A stretch of DNA of 64,000 nt from Haberlea rhodopensis. Taxonomy: Eukaryota; Streptophyta; Magnoliopsida; Lamiales; Gesneriaceae. The position numbers were made by a program, and so were the translations under genes. The stretch is from positions 682,001-746,000 of the forward strand of contig CAJQUN010000151.1 of assembly GCA_907163345.1 (NCBI GenBank). The letters run 5' to 3'. The first letter of the stretch is position 1, and each line of letters begins with the position of its first letter. Shown here piece after piece: positions 49,160-59,253 of this stretch. The notes beneath the pieces were generated by a model that was given only the letters and a program-made list of their open reading frames with translations, ran no database searches and had not been told where the DNA came from.

Positions 49160-50420
49160 ACTTGGGGGTTTTGATGGGTATCCTAAATTAATCAGTAACC
49201 CATGATGAATTTGGATTTGACTTACGAATTTAAGAGGAATTGTTGGTTGAAATCTTGAGTAATTAGGGTTCTTTTAGGGCGTGAGTTGTGGTTCGAAATT
49301 GGTGTCCTTTCCTTATCTGAAATCCGTCCAAATCATAGGGCTTTTATTACTGGTATTACTTCGAGTAAGATCACGAATTTAATTTGATTTTTATGTTCGA
49401 AAGTTCGATTAAATAGGTAATGAAAGTTTCGAAATTTAGGGTTCTTATGAGGCGTAAATCATGTTTTCGAAATTGAGCACTTTACTACTTTATAATTTCA
49501 GTTTGATAAGGGGTTTTTGGTAGGGATTAAATATCGGTCAAAAACCCGAATTTAATTTGAAATATATGTTCGAATGGATAGCGAAATCGTTGGTCCAAAA
49601 ATTTCGTCATTTAGTGTTTATAGGGCGTGAATTACGGCTCGAAATTGATCGCCTTAACTCGTTTATAATTCAACATCAATAAGGGGCTTTTATTATGGAG
49701 AAAATTACGATTGACATTCCGAAATTAATTGGGATTTCGTGTTCGAATTGTCAGTCAAATTGGGTGCTGAAAATTTGCAAAATTTAGGGTTCTTGGGCGT
49801 GATTTATGCTCAAAAATCGGAGGCCTTCCCTTGTTGTTAGTTTGAATTTTACAGAGGGCTTTTAACATATATGTCATGTGGAATTTTTACCCCGAATTAA
49901 TTTAAATTTCACGTTCGGATTGATGGGAATACGAATTTGGAATATTTCCACATTTTTGGGTTCTAAGGGCTAGATTTTCGGTCCTCAATTAACGACCTTC
50001 CTTTGTTTGTGAGTTGGAAACGGCATAGGGCTTTTATTAGGGATGATAATTGGATCATTAACCCGAATTTAATTTATCATTGGTGTTCGAATTTGGAAGA
50101 AATCGATGAACACGTTTTCTTGGTCATATTAGGGTTCATAGGCGTGGAGTGTGGTTCGAATTGAAGCACTTTCCTTGTTTGTTAATCCAATTGATTAGAG
50201 GGCTTTGGTTCGATGTATTTCGGGGAATAAAAACCCATATTTAATTTCGGAATGGTGTTCGCATTGATTAATTAATCGGATTTTGAAAATTGGAAAGTTT
50301 AGGGTTCTTAGGGCATGAATCTCGATCCAAAATTTGACTGATTCTTCGGGTTTAAACTGGAAATCGTCAAGAGGTTTTTGATCTAGGGCCTCAAACGTTA
50401 CAGAAATGGATCGGATTTGG
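49160..50420 (-). repeat. ~172-bp degenerate tandem repeat in the Tekay leader
   Basis: Landmark ttagggttct / agggcgtga recurs at 49263, 49436, 49611, 49784, 49955, 50129 and 50299 (intervals 173, 175, 173, 171, 174, 170). Each unit also contains gttcgaaattg, a ccttccttgttt-type phrase, agggcttttatta and acccgaatttaattt in the same order. About seven diverged units fill the untranslated leader between the primer-binding site and the coiled-coil frame. Confidence 0.92.
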
Positions 50421-50871
50421 TGAATAACGTCCAGAAATTGCGAAATCTGGATGACATTCGGCGAGGTTGTGCGCGAGTTTTTGCTTGGTATTTTAGCCAT
50501 GCGAACGTCGTCTGTTCGATCGGAGATTTGGTTGGTGGCGTCGTCTGTAGATGGCGGTCGTGGTGGTGGGCCTTCCGTCGACGGCGGCGAGGCTTCCGGC
50601 GGCTGTGGTGGCGGCAGTTTCTAGTTCTAGGTTCCTGCAGAATTCTTTACTTGTTTTCTGCATTTTCGATTTTTTTTATTATTTATTTATTTTTATTTTT
50701 TTTTTCTTTTAATTTTCCAGATTTTCGTTTTTTTTTTTTTTTTTTTGAATTCAGATTTTGGATCCAACTGATTTTCGATTTACTCAGTTGTCTATTAGAT
50801 CCGGGATTTATAATTTGGTTGATGTATATCAACCAAAAATCGTTTCCCAGCGGGATCATGGAACCTGGTTT

Positions 50872-50884
50872 TGCTCTGATACCA
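50872..50884 (-). other. Primer-binding site (tRNA-iMet), Tekay-like element
   Basis: tgctctgatacca, the complement of TGGTATCAGAGCA, 6 nt left of the LTR start at 50891. Confidence 0.9.
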
Positions 50885-50890
50885 CTAAAA

Positions 50891-51997
50891 TGTCACGCCC
50901 CGAGACCGGAGCGCGTGACACCGGCGTCGAATCCAAACATGATATTTGGACACAAACAAGCCTTGTGTACAGATCTATATTAAAACCAGTCTTTTATTCC
51001 ATAATCAAATAAAATGTCATTACAACTTCGAATACGAGATCCAAAAGTCTCGTTCAAAACAAATTGCGGAAACGTAAATAATTAATAAATCTTCTTGAGG
51101 CTTCTAGTGGATCACCATCCCCAGAATTGCTCTTGTTCCTCTTCTTCGATATCTTCTTCCTCGATCTTGTCTGGGAGGGGAGGTAAGGGGGGGTGAGTGT
51201 TTGGGAAAACACCCAGCAAGTAGGGGCCGATTGAACAGTAAAAACACATATAGCTTTATAACAGAAATCATTTTAAACGATTCTAAAAACATAGATCTTG
51301 GCATAAAACACATAAACACATATTTTCACATATTCACATATCGGCTTATTGGATTCAAGAGGTGGCTCCCGTGGCATAGCACTTTGCTCTTAAGGATCAA
51401 GAGGTGGCTCCCATGAATATGGCACGTCCACATCATGTAGCACTTTGCCCCGCCGAATCAAGAGGTGGCTCCTACTCACGTAGCACTTTGCTCCGCAAAG
51501 TCCTTCGTTCATGATCATGTCACATATTTCTTTGATTTAAAAACATGCTTCTCATAATATTGTTCAATCGAAGTTTAAAAATATACATAAAGTTTGAAAA
51601 CGAAACGAAGTTATAGCAAAAACCCACTTACAATGATGGAAGTATGCGTGAAGGATGAATTCCGGGTTGCGAAAAAGCACAAGAGTTCTTCCTCCTTGCC
51701 TTGGAAAAATCGAAAATCTGATTGTGTCATGTGTGTGAGTGTTTCGAATTTTAGGGATGAAATAATAGCCTCCTTCTTCTCCTCTTTGGTATGACTTATA
51801 AAGAATTAAAGTGGTGAGGTCTAAATTTGGTTAGTGTAGGAGTTAAGGGATGGCAATCCCTTGACTCATGTCCTTCAATCCCATAACTCAAGTTCCACAA
51901 TTTTGGATGATGATTTTGGATGGTATTAATTTGAATTGAGTGATAGTATTTTATTTGGGTGGGTAATAAATGAAGCACAAAATTTGGGGTCTTTACA
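50891..51997 (-). repeat. Tekay-like right LTR with C/D array
   Basis: Functionally the 5' LTR. The phased array repeats here: C at 51356, 51398 and 51459; D at 51377, 51438 and 51481; spacings 21, 21, 40, 21 and 22 bp, the same as the other LTR. Confidence 0.95.
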
Positions 51998-52799
51998 GCA
52001 CTGCCTCCAATTGATCTCCTCCTCTTGGTCATATACGCCTGCTGTTGTTCTCAGTCGTGAGTTTTATTTACGTGAATTCTTCACCGTGTGCGTGAATATT
52101 CTTGTCTCCTAACTCACAATCTGTGTCTTATGTTTTGTACGTCTTATGTAATCTGCCCTCTTCTCGATGAATGATATCCTCCTCTTCATATTATTCTTAT
52201 AAGAATGCTACTTTATCTTCTTTCCTAGTTGACCCATATATATTATATTAGAATATAATATAATCTTGCTTTTAATCTTCAGTAAAATAATTTTTTTCTT
52301 TCCTTATAATGCTTATCTTCCTCAATCCCAAGTGTCTTGTTGTCTGAATAAGAAATCGTGAGTGCGATTATGTCTCATGTGCATGTATCTTGACTCCTAT
52401 TCAAATAAAATTTTCAGCAAATCAGCGTGACTTTGTCCGAACCTTTTCAAAAAATTCAGAATAAGTGGCGCTGAGGCGCTGCACGTATGTGGCGCCCCAG
52501 CACCATGTATTCTGCCCCAATGCATGATTTTTCTATTTTTGAGTCCCAATTTGAATTCTTGTCACATTTATACACTTCTCATTATCTTTTAGTCAAAAGA
52601 TGGCGCCTCGTATGATGAATTTTCTGGCTATCCCTTCGTTCTGGCAGGTTCTCAGAAATGGTCCTGACTTGTATTCTCCACCATTATCAGAACTGAGTCT
52701 CTTAATATTCTTTTTGACCGGGGTTTTGATCATCTTCTTTTAGTTGAGCTAGATGTCCAGAACTTCATCCTTATGCTTCAAAGGATATACCCAGATTCA

Positions 52800-53185
52800 G
52801 GGCTGGTTCGACGATGCAGACATAGTCAATTCTGCTGTTCCGATAGATCCAGGCCGATTCACCGTTTTCGACGAGCAGACAGATTCAAAGTTGTTCTGTG
52901 GTTCCGACGATGTAGACAGATTCAGAGTCGGTTCTGTGGTTCCGGCAATGCAGACTAATTCAGAGTCGGTTTTGTGGTTTCGACGATACAGACAGATTCA
53001 TAGTCGGTTCTGTGATTCCAACGATGCAGACAGATTCAGAGTCTGGTATGTGGTTTCGACGGTGCAGATAGCTTCGGGTCAGTTCTGTGATTCCGACAAT
53101 GCAGATAGATTCAGAGTCGGATTCTGCGGGCCAGACAGTGCAGACAGATTCAGGTCGAGCTCTACGGTTCGGACCAGTTCATCGG
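52800..53185. repeat. 38-bp tandem repeat, about 9 copies
   Basis: Unit gacgatgcagacagattcag plus agtcggttctgtggttcc; the agattca landmark falls at 52881, 52918, 52957, 52994, 53032, 53070, 53107 and 53146 (intervals 37-39). The long plus-strand open frame 52753-53205 is produced by the repeat and has no protein signature. Confidence 0.93.
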
Positions 53186-53450
53186 ATTTGGGCTGGGCCA
53201 GCTGACATAGTTCCAATTATCAAGTGACATATCCTTGATAATATTTGTACTTCATAATGTCACATGCCAAAGCTGTTGATTTCGTTAAATTTCTCCATCT
53301 CGAACATTGCATATGATATTCATTACTTCGATTTTTTCGGTAGCTTTTTAGCATAAACGGATGGTATCGTTACGGTCGGAATGGTCAAAATAGTACGGAA
53401 CTAGTATTGGATCGGCAAAAATGGGCGAAAAATTGATCGAACCAGATCAA

Positions 53451-53552
53451 GTGAATAGTAACTAGGTCAGATGAACAGTGCCGTGAACAGTACCCTTTAC
53501 AGTGAACAGCACCGAGCTACAGTGAACAATGCCGCCACAGTTATGTAAACAG
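53451..53552. repeat. GTGAACAG motif cluster
   Basis: Copies of gtgaacagtacc-like sequence start at 53451, 53471, 53483, 53502, 53522 and 53545 (intervals 20, 12, 19, 20, 23). Arrays of this 'GTGAACAGTACC' phrase are familiar from plant LTR elements. Here it lies about 220-310 bp from the primer-binding site, inside the leader. Confidence 0.8.
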
Positions 53553-53765
53553 TACACTTCGTCTCTAATTTTTCTGAACCGTTGCCAAAAAATTACAAAA
53601 TTGCCACTCTTTTACAGTAATTTTTCGTTGATTCGGAACTCAAAAATTTCAACGGCAGTTGTTTCCGACTCCAGACAACGAGATGAATCTAGTGGTATGA
53701 TCAGAATTTGATTTCAGACTCTTTCAAATTTTGGGTTTTGCACGTAACCTAGCTCTGATACCAAT

Positions 53766-54100
53766 TGTTGTGCCAGAACACCCGAAATAAATTGTAAGCA
53801 TCATACACACATACAAGAACACCAAATTTTGGGTTTTTGCACATAACTTCATATTTTCTGAAGTTAAACCGACAAGGGATGAGATGTGAGAATGAACTTG
53901 AGCTGTATTTATAGATGCCAAAAACTCTCTCGGAAGCCATTATCATTTTGAACTTTCCTTCTTCAATATTTGACTGTTGGCCTCAATTGCAACAGTAACA
54001 GACATGTGCTTTTTTGAAAATTTAGCCACCATCTACCGACCTTCTGGAAAGAGTCAATTTCAAACAGATTTCACATAGACCAATACTTGTTGAAGGTCGT
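53766..54100 (-). repeat. Retroelement LTR edge with TATA box (right end unresolved)
   Basis: TGTTGTGCCAGAACACCC begins right after the primer-binding site. On the minus strand ATCTATAAATA (about 53908-53918) is a good TATA box, so transcription would start near 53880 and run left into the 38-bp repeat leader. The far end of the LTR is not identifiable. Confidence 0.55.
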
Positions 54101-54803
54101 ATAACCTTCCAAGGAACTAGCAAAAATGCCAAGCTGTGAAGCATAGGCCCCTCCTTGGACCGCTTGGGAATCATAAAATGGTAGAAGGAAAAATAGTTTA
54201 GGTGGAGGTCGAGAGCTCAGAATAATAACACTAGACTACAAAGAATTTGTAAAGAGTTAAATTGCCTTAGATTCAGCTGATAGTATCCGCTGGTGAAAGA
54301 ATTTTTGGAAGAGGGAAACAAAGACCTCCCTCTAGTTGATCAAGGTAAACTGTGTAATACCCTTTAGGGGTTCATGAGGTCCCTCTCGGAATAATTAGAA
54401 CATGACACCAAATTTAGTTATTCTAAACCCCTTGATCTTAATAATATAGTACATGGATTTTTGTACTTTTTGTGGATATGGAATGAGTCTGTTTACAATG
54501 TTTTAGAGAAATTAAGAATATTTAGCAAAAAATAAAATTTAAAGAAAATAAAAAATATAATTTTGATTGATTTTTATAATTAAATAAATTTTTTTATTTT
54601 AATTATTGATTTATTAATGATATTCTTTTCGTTATTCATGCAAATATATATTTGTGAATAGTGATCATTTATATATATATATATAATAGATGTATCCTCT
54701 GAAATCAGATCCTAAATTTATAAAAGACGCATATCATATCCATACCTACTAGTTCACCATAGACATGATTAATCCAATATTTCATAAGATATTAATATAC
54801 ATA
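54101..54803. other. AT-rich sequence, no supported feature
   Basis: Low-complexity AT-rich DNA with a TA run near 54673-54686. The right end abuts the ACTAAAAT target duplication of the next hAT. Confidence 0.6.
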
Positions 54804-55172
54804 ACTAAAATTAGAGATGTCAAACGGGTCGTGCCGGCCGTAAATCCGTGCCGGGCTGGCACGGCCCTTTAAGGAGACGGGCCGTGCCTGGCACGGCCCG
54901 TCTCCTTATATGGGTGGCCCGGCACGGCTCATAGGCCCGTGGCTTATGGGCCGTGCCACGGGCCGTGCCATGCTGGCATGGCCCAAATCAATTTATTTTT
55001 TTTTTTCATTTTTTTTATTTTTTATTTGTTTAATTTTATTTATTTAAATATAATAATATTATATTTAAATATAGATTGGCACAATATACTTATAAAATCA
55101 AAATTTACTGACTACGAATTGAAAAACTACAAATTACATTGAACAAAAGAAAATAATAAATTACAAAAGAGT

Positions 55173-57167
55173 TTAAAAATTTTCTTCATTTTCATCCGAA
55201 GAAACATCATGTCCTCCCAAACCTTGTAAGCGGCTATCAGCATCCAACCAATCCTTTAAAAGAATACACATCTCCACAGTGTTTGGTTTCATTCTATTTC
55301 TTTTTTCATCAATGACTCTTCCACCTGCACTAAAACAAGACTCCGATGGAACTGTGGACATCGGAGGAGTTAGTAGATCACGTGCCATTATGGAAAGTAC
55401 TGGCCAAAGTCTAGCATTGTCTTTCCACCATGCCAAAACATCAAAAGTTTCTAATTCTTGTTCACTGAAATTTATGACTTGGTTTAGATATAACTGAAGC
55501 TCAGTAAATGAAGATGTATTAGAACTAGAAGAAGCGGAAGTAGTGTCTTGTCTTCTTCTTAACATTGTCCACACAGAACCCTTACCACTACTACCACCAC
55601 TACTACCACTTTCTCTTACTGGAGTTGCTCTAGAATTATGTAACGAATCATATAAAGAAAACAAAGCAAACAAACATTTATTAATGCGCTCTTTCTCTTG
55701 ATTAATATTAATATTCTCATAAGCCATGTTGGTGTAATAAGATTCTATTATAATTTCTACACTATATAATTTTAATCTAGGATCCAGAATTGATGCCAAG
55801 CAATTCAACATAGGAATAGTTTTCCAGTATTTTTTAAATTTATACTCCATTGGTTCGACAATACCTGTAAAAAACGGATCAGATCTATGTAATGCAAAAC
55901 ATTCACTAATTTCATAAATTTTATTCAAAAATACTGAAGAAGTTGGATAATAACAGCCCGAAAATAAATTGGTAGCATCGTAAAACGGTTCTAAAAAATT
56001 ACAAATATTAGAAGCAATTTCCCAATCAGTTTCTTCAATATGAAAATGTTCGGCCATCCTTTCATTAAAAAAATAAAGTGATCACATTTCTATAAGGTAA
56101 ACATGCTTGCAACATTAAATATGTAGAATTCCACCTATTAGGAACATCATAAGGAAAATCTTTATAATTCATACCATGATAAATACATAAACTTTTGAAG
56201 TCTTGTTTTCTAGCAACTGAACCATTAAGAAATTTAAGAGTAGTCTTTATTTTTTCTAAATGAAGCTCAAGTGGTTTCAATCCATCTTGCACACACAAAT
56301 TTAAAATATGACATGCACAACGAATATGAAAAAGATCACCATTTAAAATTGGTTTCAAATAAGTTTTTAATATAGTAATTGCAGCAGTATTGCATTATCA
56401 AATGAAATAGAGAAGATTTTATTACTAATATTAGTAACTTGCATAATGGCATTGGAAATAACTACACCCGTATGAGGCCAATCAATTTTTGTGAAACCTA
56501 AATTTTTTTTATGTAACACCCTGTTATCGTCAATCCAATGTCCTGTAACACAGAGATATGATGCATTGCCAAGATAAGTTGTCCAAATATCACTTGTTAG
56601 CCCTACTTTCGATGAAAGATTACCTAAATACGTAATTAAATTTGCTTTATATTCATTAAAAATTGTGAATGCATCCGATTTAATAGTATTCCTTGAAAAT
56701 CGTTTATGTTGAGGTTGCAAACCTAAATGAATATAATTAGTGAATTTGGCGTCCGCCCCCATTGAAAAAGGTTTCTCCGCCCATACGATGTATTTAGCTA
56801 GTTCTCTCCTATCTCTTTCAACATTATAAGTGAAAATACCTAAACTTGAACTACTACTACCAGTACCGAATTGTGAAAGAATAGTTTGGTTACCATCAGT
56901 TGGTTCTTTTTCATGTTTAGCCATGTGTCTTAGTAAATGACCTGTACCACCAGAAGAAGCATATGCATAATCTTTTTTACATTTTTTACAAACTGCCCTT
57001 GGTCCCTTTCCCTCAACAATTTCTACATCGAATAGTTGCCATACATTGCTAGTTCTTTTTTTTGAAGTTCTTCTACTTGATGATTGAATATTTGGTGTGC
57101 TTTCTTCATTTTCTTGGAATTGATCGATTTCATCATCATAATTCACATTATAAGATGAATCGGCCAT
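55173..57167 (-). pseudogene. hAT transposase, RICESLEEPER-like, two frameshifts
   Basis: Three consecutive frames. 57167-56367: BED zinc finger (CKKCKKDYAYASSGGTGHLLRHMAKH) and RNase H-like start with the TSDIWT and SFDNA acidic residues. 56358-56065: RCACHILNLCVQDGL and the VPNRWNSTYLML motif. 56057-55173: hAT C-terminal dimerisation domain (VLAWWKDNARLWPVLSIMARDLL, ESCFSAGGRVIDEKRNRM). The first break (about 56388-56394) looks like loss of one base, the second (A-tract 56067-56073) gain of one base. Otherwise the coding sequence is complete, about 660 residues, typical for plant Ac-like domesticated or active transposases. Two lesions argue against domestication. Confidence 0.93.
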
Positions 57168-57458
57168 TATGTATATAGACTACAATTATGAATTATCTAA
57201 TGCAACAAATATAAAAGTTACCAAATATTTGCTAGGAGGAGTGTTGGCTTTGTTGCTTGTGCTTGTCTTGGCAAACGTAAGGCGAATTTCTTTCTTCTTG
57301 TGAACAAATTGAGAGTATAGCGTCTCAAGTATATAGAGCTTACAGATTAAGAGGATAAAATGTTTCCTCAACACACACATATATATAACAACCAAAAAAA
57401 AATATATTTTTTTTTTAAAAAGCCGTTGAACGGCTATATTTTTGACCGTTGGACATTG

Positions 57459-57618
57459 GCGATCGATCGCCATTTTTGTGGCGATCGATCGCCACCCCTG
57501 CATTTTGCTTACTGCCTCTAGGCGATCGATCGCTTTTTTTGTGGCGATCGATCGCCACCCCTGTATTTTGCTTACTGCCTATAGGCGATCGATCGCCATT
57601 TATGTGGCGATCGATCGC
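57459..57618. repeat. Phased GCGATCGATCGC array (6 copies) upstream of the hAT transposase
   Basis: Perfect copies start at 57459, 57481, 57522, 57544, 57585 and 57607. Spacings are 22, 41, 22, 41 and 22 bp. In each pair the linker ends extend complementarity: the first and third pairs read GGCGATCGATCGCCA - short loop - TGGCGATCGATCGCC. Confidence 0.98.
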
Positions 57619-57834
57619 CTGGTTAAAAAAAAAAAGAAAAAAAGAAACAGTGTCGTGCCGTGCCGTGCCAGCCCACGGGCTGGCATGGCTTGGCCCGGCA
57701 CGGCCCATACTCCGGGCCTTGCTTGGCACGGCACGTCACTGTAGCAAAACGTGCCGTGCCGTGCCGCTCCGCGTCGTGCCGTGCCCGTGCCGTGCCTCGT
57801 GCCGTCCGCTCCGTTTGACATCTCTAACTAAAAT

Positions 57835-58900
57835 AGAAGATTTGAATATACTAAAAGATTCAAGAACTTGACATGTATAAGAAACCTACATCAAAATTGG
57901 CTCAAACATGTGAACTTTACCTGAACGTATTGTAGCTATTAAATGTTGGTAATGTTTTTTTTAAATCGAAAGATTGAATCAATCTAAACAATCGTTGATA
58001 TAAGTTACATTGAAATAAAGAAAAAAATAGTAGAACTTACAGTAACAGTTTATGAATTGTAAAGAAAAAACAGCAAGAATCTGGAAAAATTTCTGGACGA
58101 TGCCAGAGCAAGCCGTGTGCCTGTAAACTCAAATTTGCCCGCCTTATTGGTCTTCGGGACAAGTGAGTTCCAAGGTACAACGTTCAATCACCTCTGTTCG
58201 GATTGAAGCAAAACTCCGAGCAGACTCATTCGAACAGTAACAGTGTGCAGTACCCTCAAAGCAGAATGTTATATGTATGTATGAAGATTTTCGGAATAAA
58301 GAAAGCATAGAGCTGGTGCAGCTTATATAGCTGAGCTGCTGACCTCTCCAAAGGTCACAGATAATTAAATGTATTGTTTAGTGGGGTTAATGAAAAGTCT
58401 CAATACTTAACATCAGATTAATCAGGATTTAAGTCTCACACTTAAATCTGAAATCAATTCTGCAGGTAGGTGATAAGTCTCAAATTTAACTCAGCAGACT
58501 ATGAAAAGTCAGGTATATGAAAAGTCATTTCAGAAATCCGAGTACGCGGCGCTGCGAGCCGAGCGGAGGGACGGACGGCGCACGAGGGGCACCCATCTTT
58601 TCTACTTAACTACACTCTATTGATTTGTATCTCATTATAAACAAACAATAAGTGTCTCAATTTCTCAATGTGAGATTTCTTTAGCTTAATTGACTATTCA
58701 TAATTAACTTACCTTAATTTTATTCTCATTAACAAAATTATACCAAATTATTGGGCTTTTATTTACTAAACCCAATAATTAATAACTAATCATAATTAAT
58801 TATCACAACATTAAATATATATCTGCAAAAGAAGTGTCCCAAATTGAAATTTATTACAAAATATGCATGTATTGACCAATCAAGTCATATAGTATAGTAA
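57835..58900. other. Unassigned, probably retroelement-derived
   Basis: No gene. A cttatatagctgagctgc stretch (about 58322) and a short GC-rich block (58548-58590) resemble LTR promoter regions, but I cannot find paired ends. Confidence 0.35.
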
Positions 58901-59091
58901 ATATATTTCACTTACTAATGCATAAACTTGATCAAGGAAAGTGTTGCTTGGTAAACTTGTTATCCATGCGAATAACGTCATTGAAACTTGGTTTAAAACT
59001 AAACAAATCCTAACTTGTAGATTTGCATATAAGAATGAAATAAAACACAAAAGATACCAGCTTCCGGATCTAGAGATTGCTCCTACATGTT

Positions 59092-59210
59092 CAAGATATG
59101 ACTCCCGTACATATAGCATATTACCCCATAGGTTTAAGAGGTGTCCCCCGTCACATAACACTTTGCCCATTAAGCTCAAAAGATGGCTCCCACGTATGTA
59201 GCATTTTGCC
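59092..59210. repeat. Phased C/D motif array in a third retroelement
   Basis: Diverged motif C at 59092 (caagatatgactccc), 59135 (taagaggtgtccccc) and 59177 (caaaagatggctccc) alternates with motif D at 59114 (tagcatattac), 59156 (taacactttgc) and 59199 (tagcattttgc). Spacings are 22, 21, 21, 21 and 22 bp. Unlike in the Tekay LTRs it lies outside the LTR, about 60-180 bp from the primer-binding site in the leader. Confidence 0.9.
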
Positions 59211-59253
59211 ATGCATAACACTTATCTCCCGATGTTTTCTTTACTGGTGATCC

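Larger units (their letters stand above)
42720..51997 (-). mobile_element. Ty3/Gypsy Tekay-like retrotransposon, 9278 bp
   Basis: LTRs 42720-43825 (1106 bp) and 50891-51997 (1107 bp), TGTCAC.CCCCGAGACCGG...GGTCTTTACA, nearly identical by eye. Flanked by the exact 5-bp duplication GCACT (42715-42719, 51998-52002); repeat copy A shows the undisrupted target near 12884. tRNA-iMet primer-binding site at 50872-50884 and purine tract (complement of tccttccctcctt) at 43826-43838 give minus orientation. Gene order gag-PR-RT-RH-INT-chromodomain, with frameshifts. Unusual features are a 156-codon coiled-coil frame ahead of gag and a 1.9-kb leader built of ~172-bp repeats. Confidence 0.96.
39286..52480 (-). 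mobile_element. LTR-like repeat copy B, split by a LINE and a Gypsy element
   Basis: Pieces 39286-39997, 42614-42719 and 52003-about 52480 line up as one interspersed repeat. The last two pieces match copy A (12789-13227, 17193-17300) in order. The outer edge at 39286 (complement: ...accgtacacttgcggta...catcaag) mirrors the LTR end at 38500-38592. Its inner structure is degenerate. Orientation is inferred from the primer-binding-site-like sequence at 39265-39280. Confidence 0.5.
52481..53765. other. Internal region of a minus-oriented retroelement, non-coding
   Basis: Between the end of repeat copy B and an LTR edge at 53766. No protein domain. Contains the 38-bp tandem array, a GTGAACAG motif cluster (53451-53552) and, at 53752-53763, gctctgatacca (tRNA-iMet primer-binding site) directly before the TG of an LTR. 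It is therefore leader sequence of an element transcribed leftward, truncated on its left. Confidence 0.65.
54812..57826 (-). mobile_element. hAT transposon (Ac/RICESLEEPER type), 3015 bp
   Basis: Terminal inverted repeats TAGAGATGTCAAACGG at both ends, flanked by the exact 8-bp duplication ACTAAAAT (54804-54811, 57827-57834). Subterminal 150-170 bp on each side are dense in GGCACGGCCC/CGTGCCGTGCC. The interior encodes a minus-strand transposase with two single-base frame errors. A phased GCGATCGATCGC array lies 290-450 bp upstream of the transposase ATG. Transposase breaks suggest it now depends on a relative in trans. Confidence 0.97.

Noticed and set aside
50417..50983. 188-codon plus-strand frame
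   Set aside because: Lies antisense in the Tekay leader, crosses the primer-binding site and enters the LTR; phenylalanine-rich because of T-tracts.
52753..53205. 150-codon open frame
   Set aside because: Spans the 38-bp tandem repeat; residues mirror the DNA repeat and no family is recognised.
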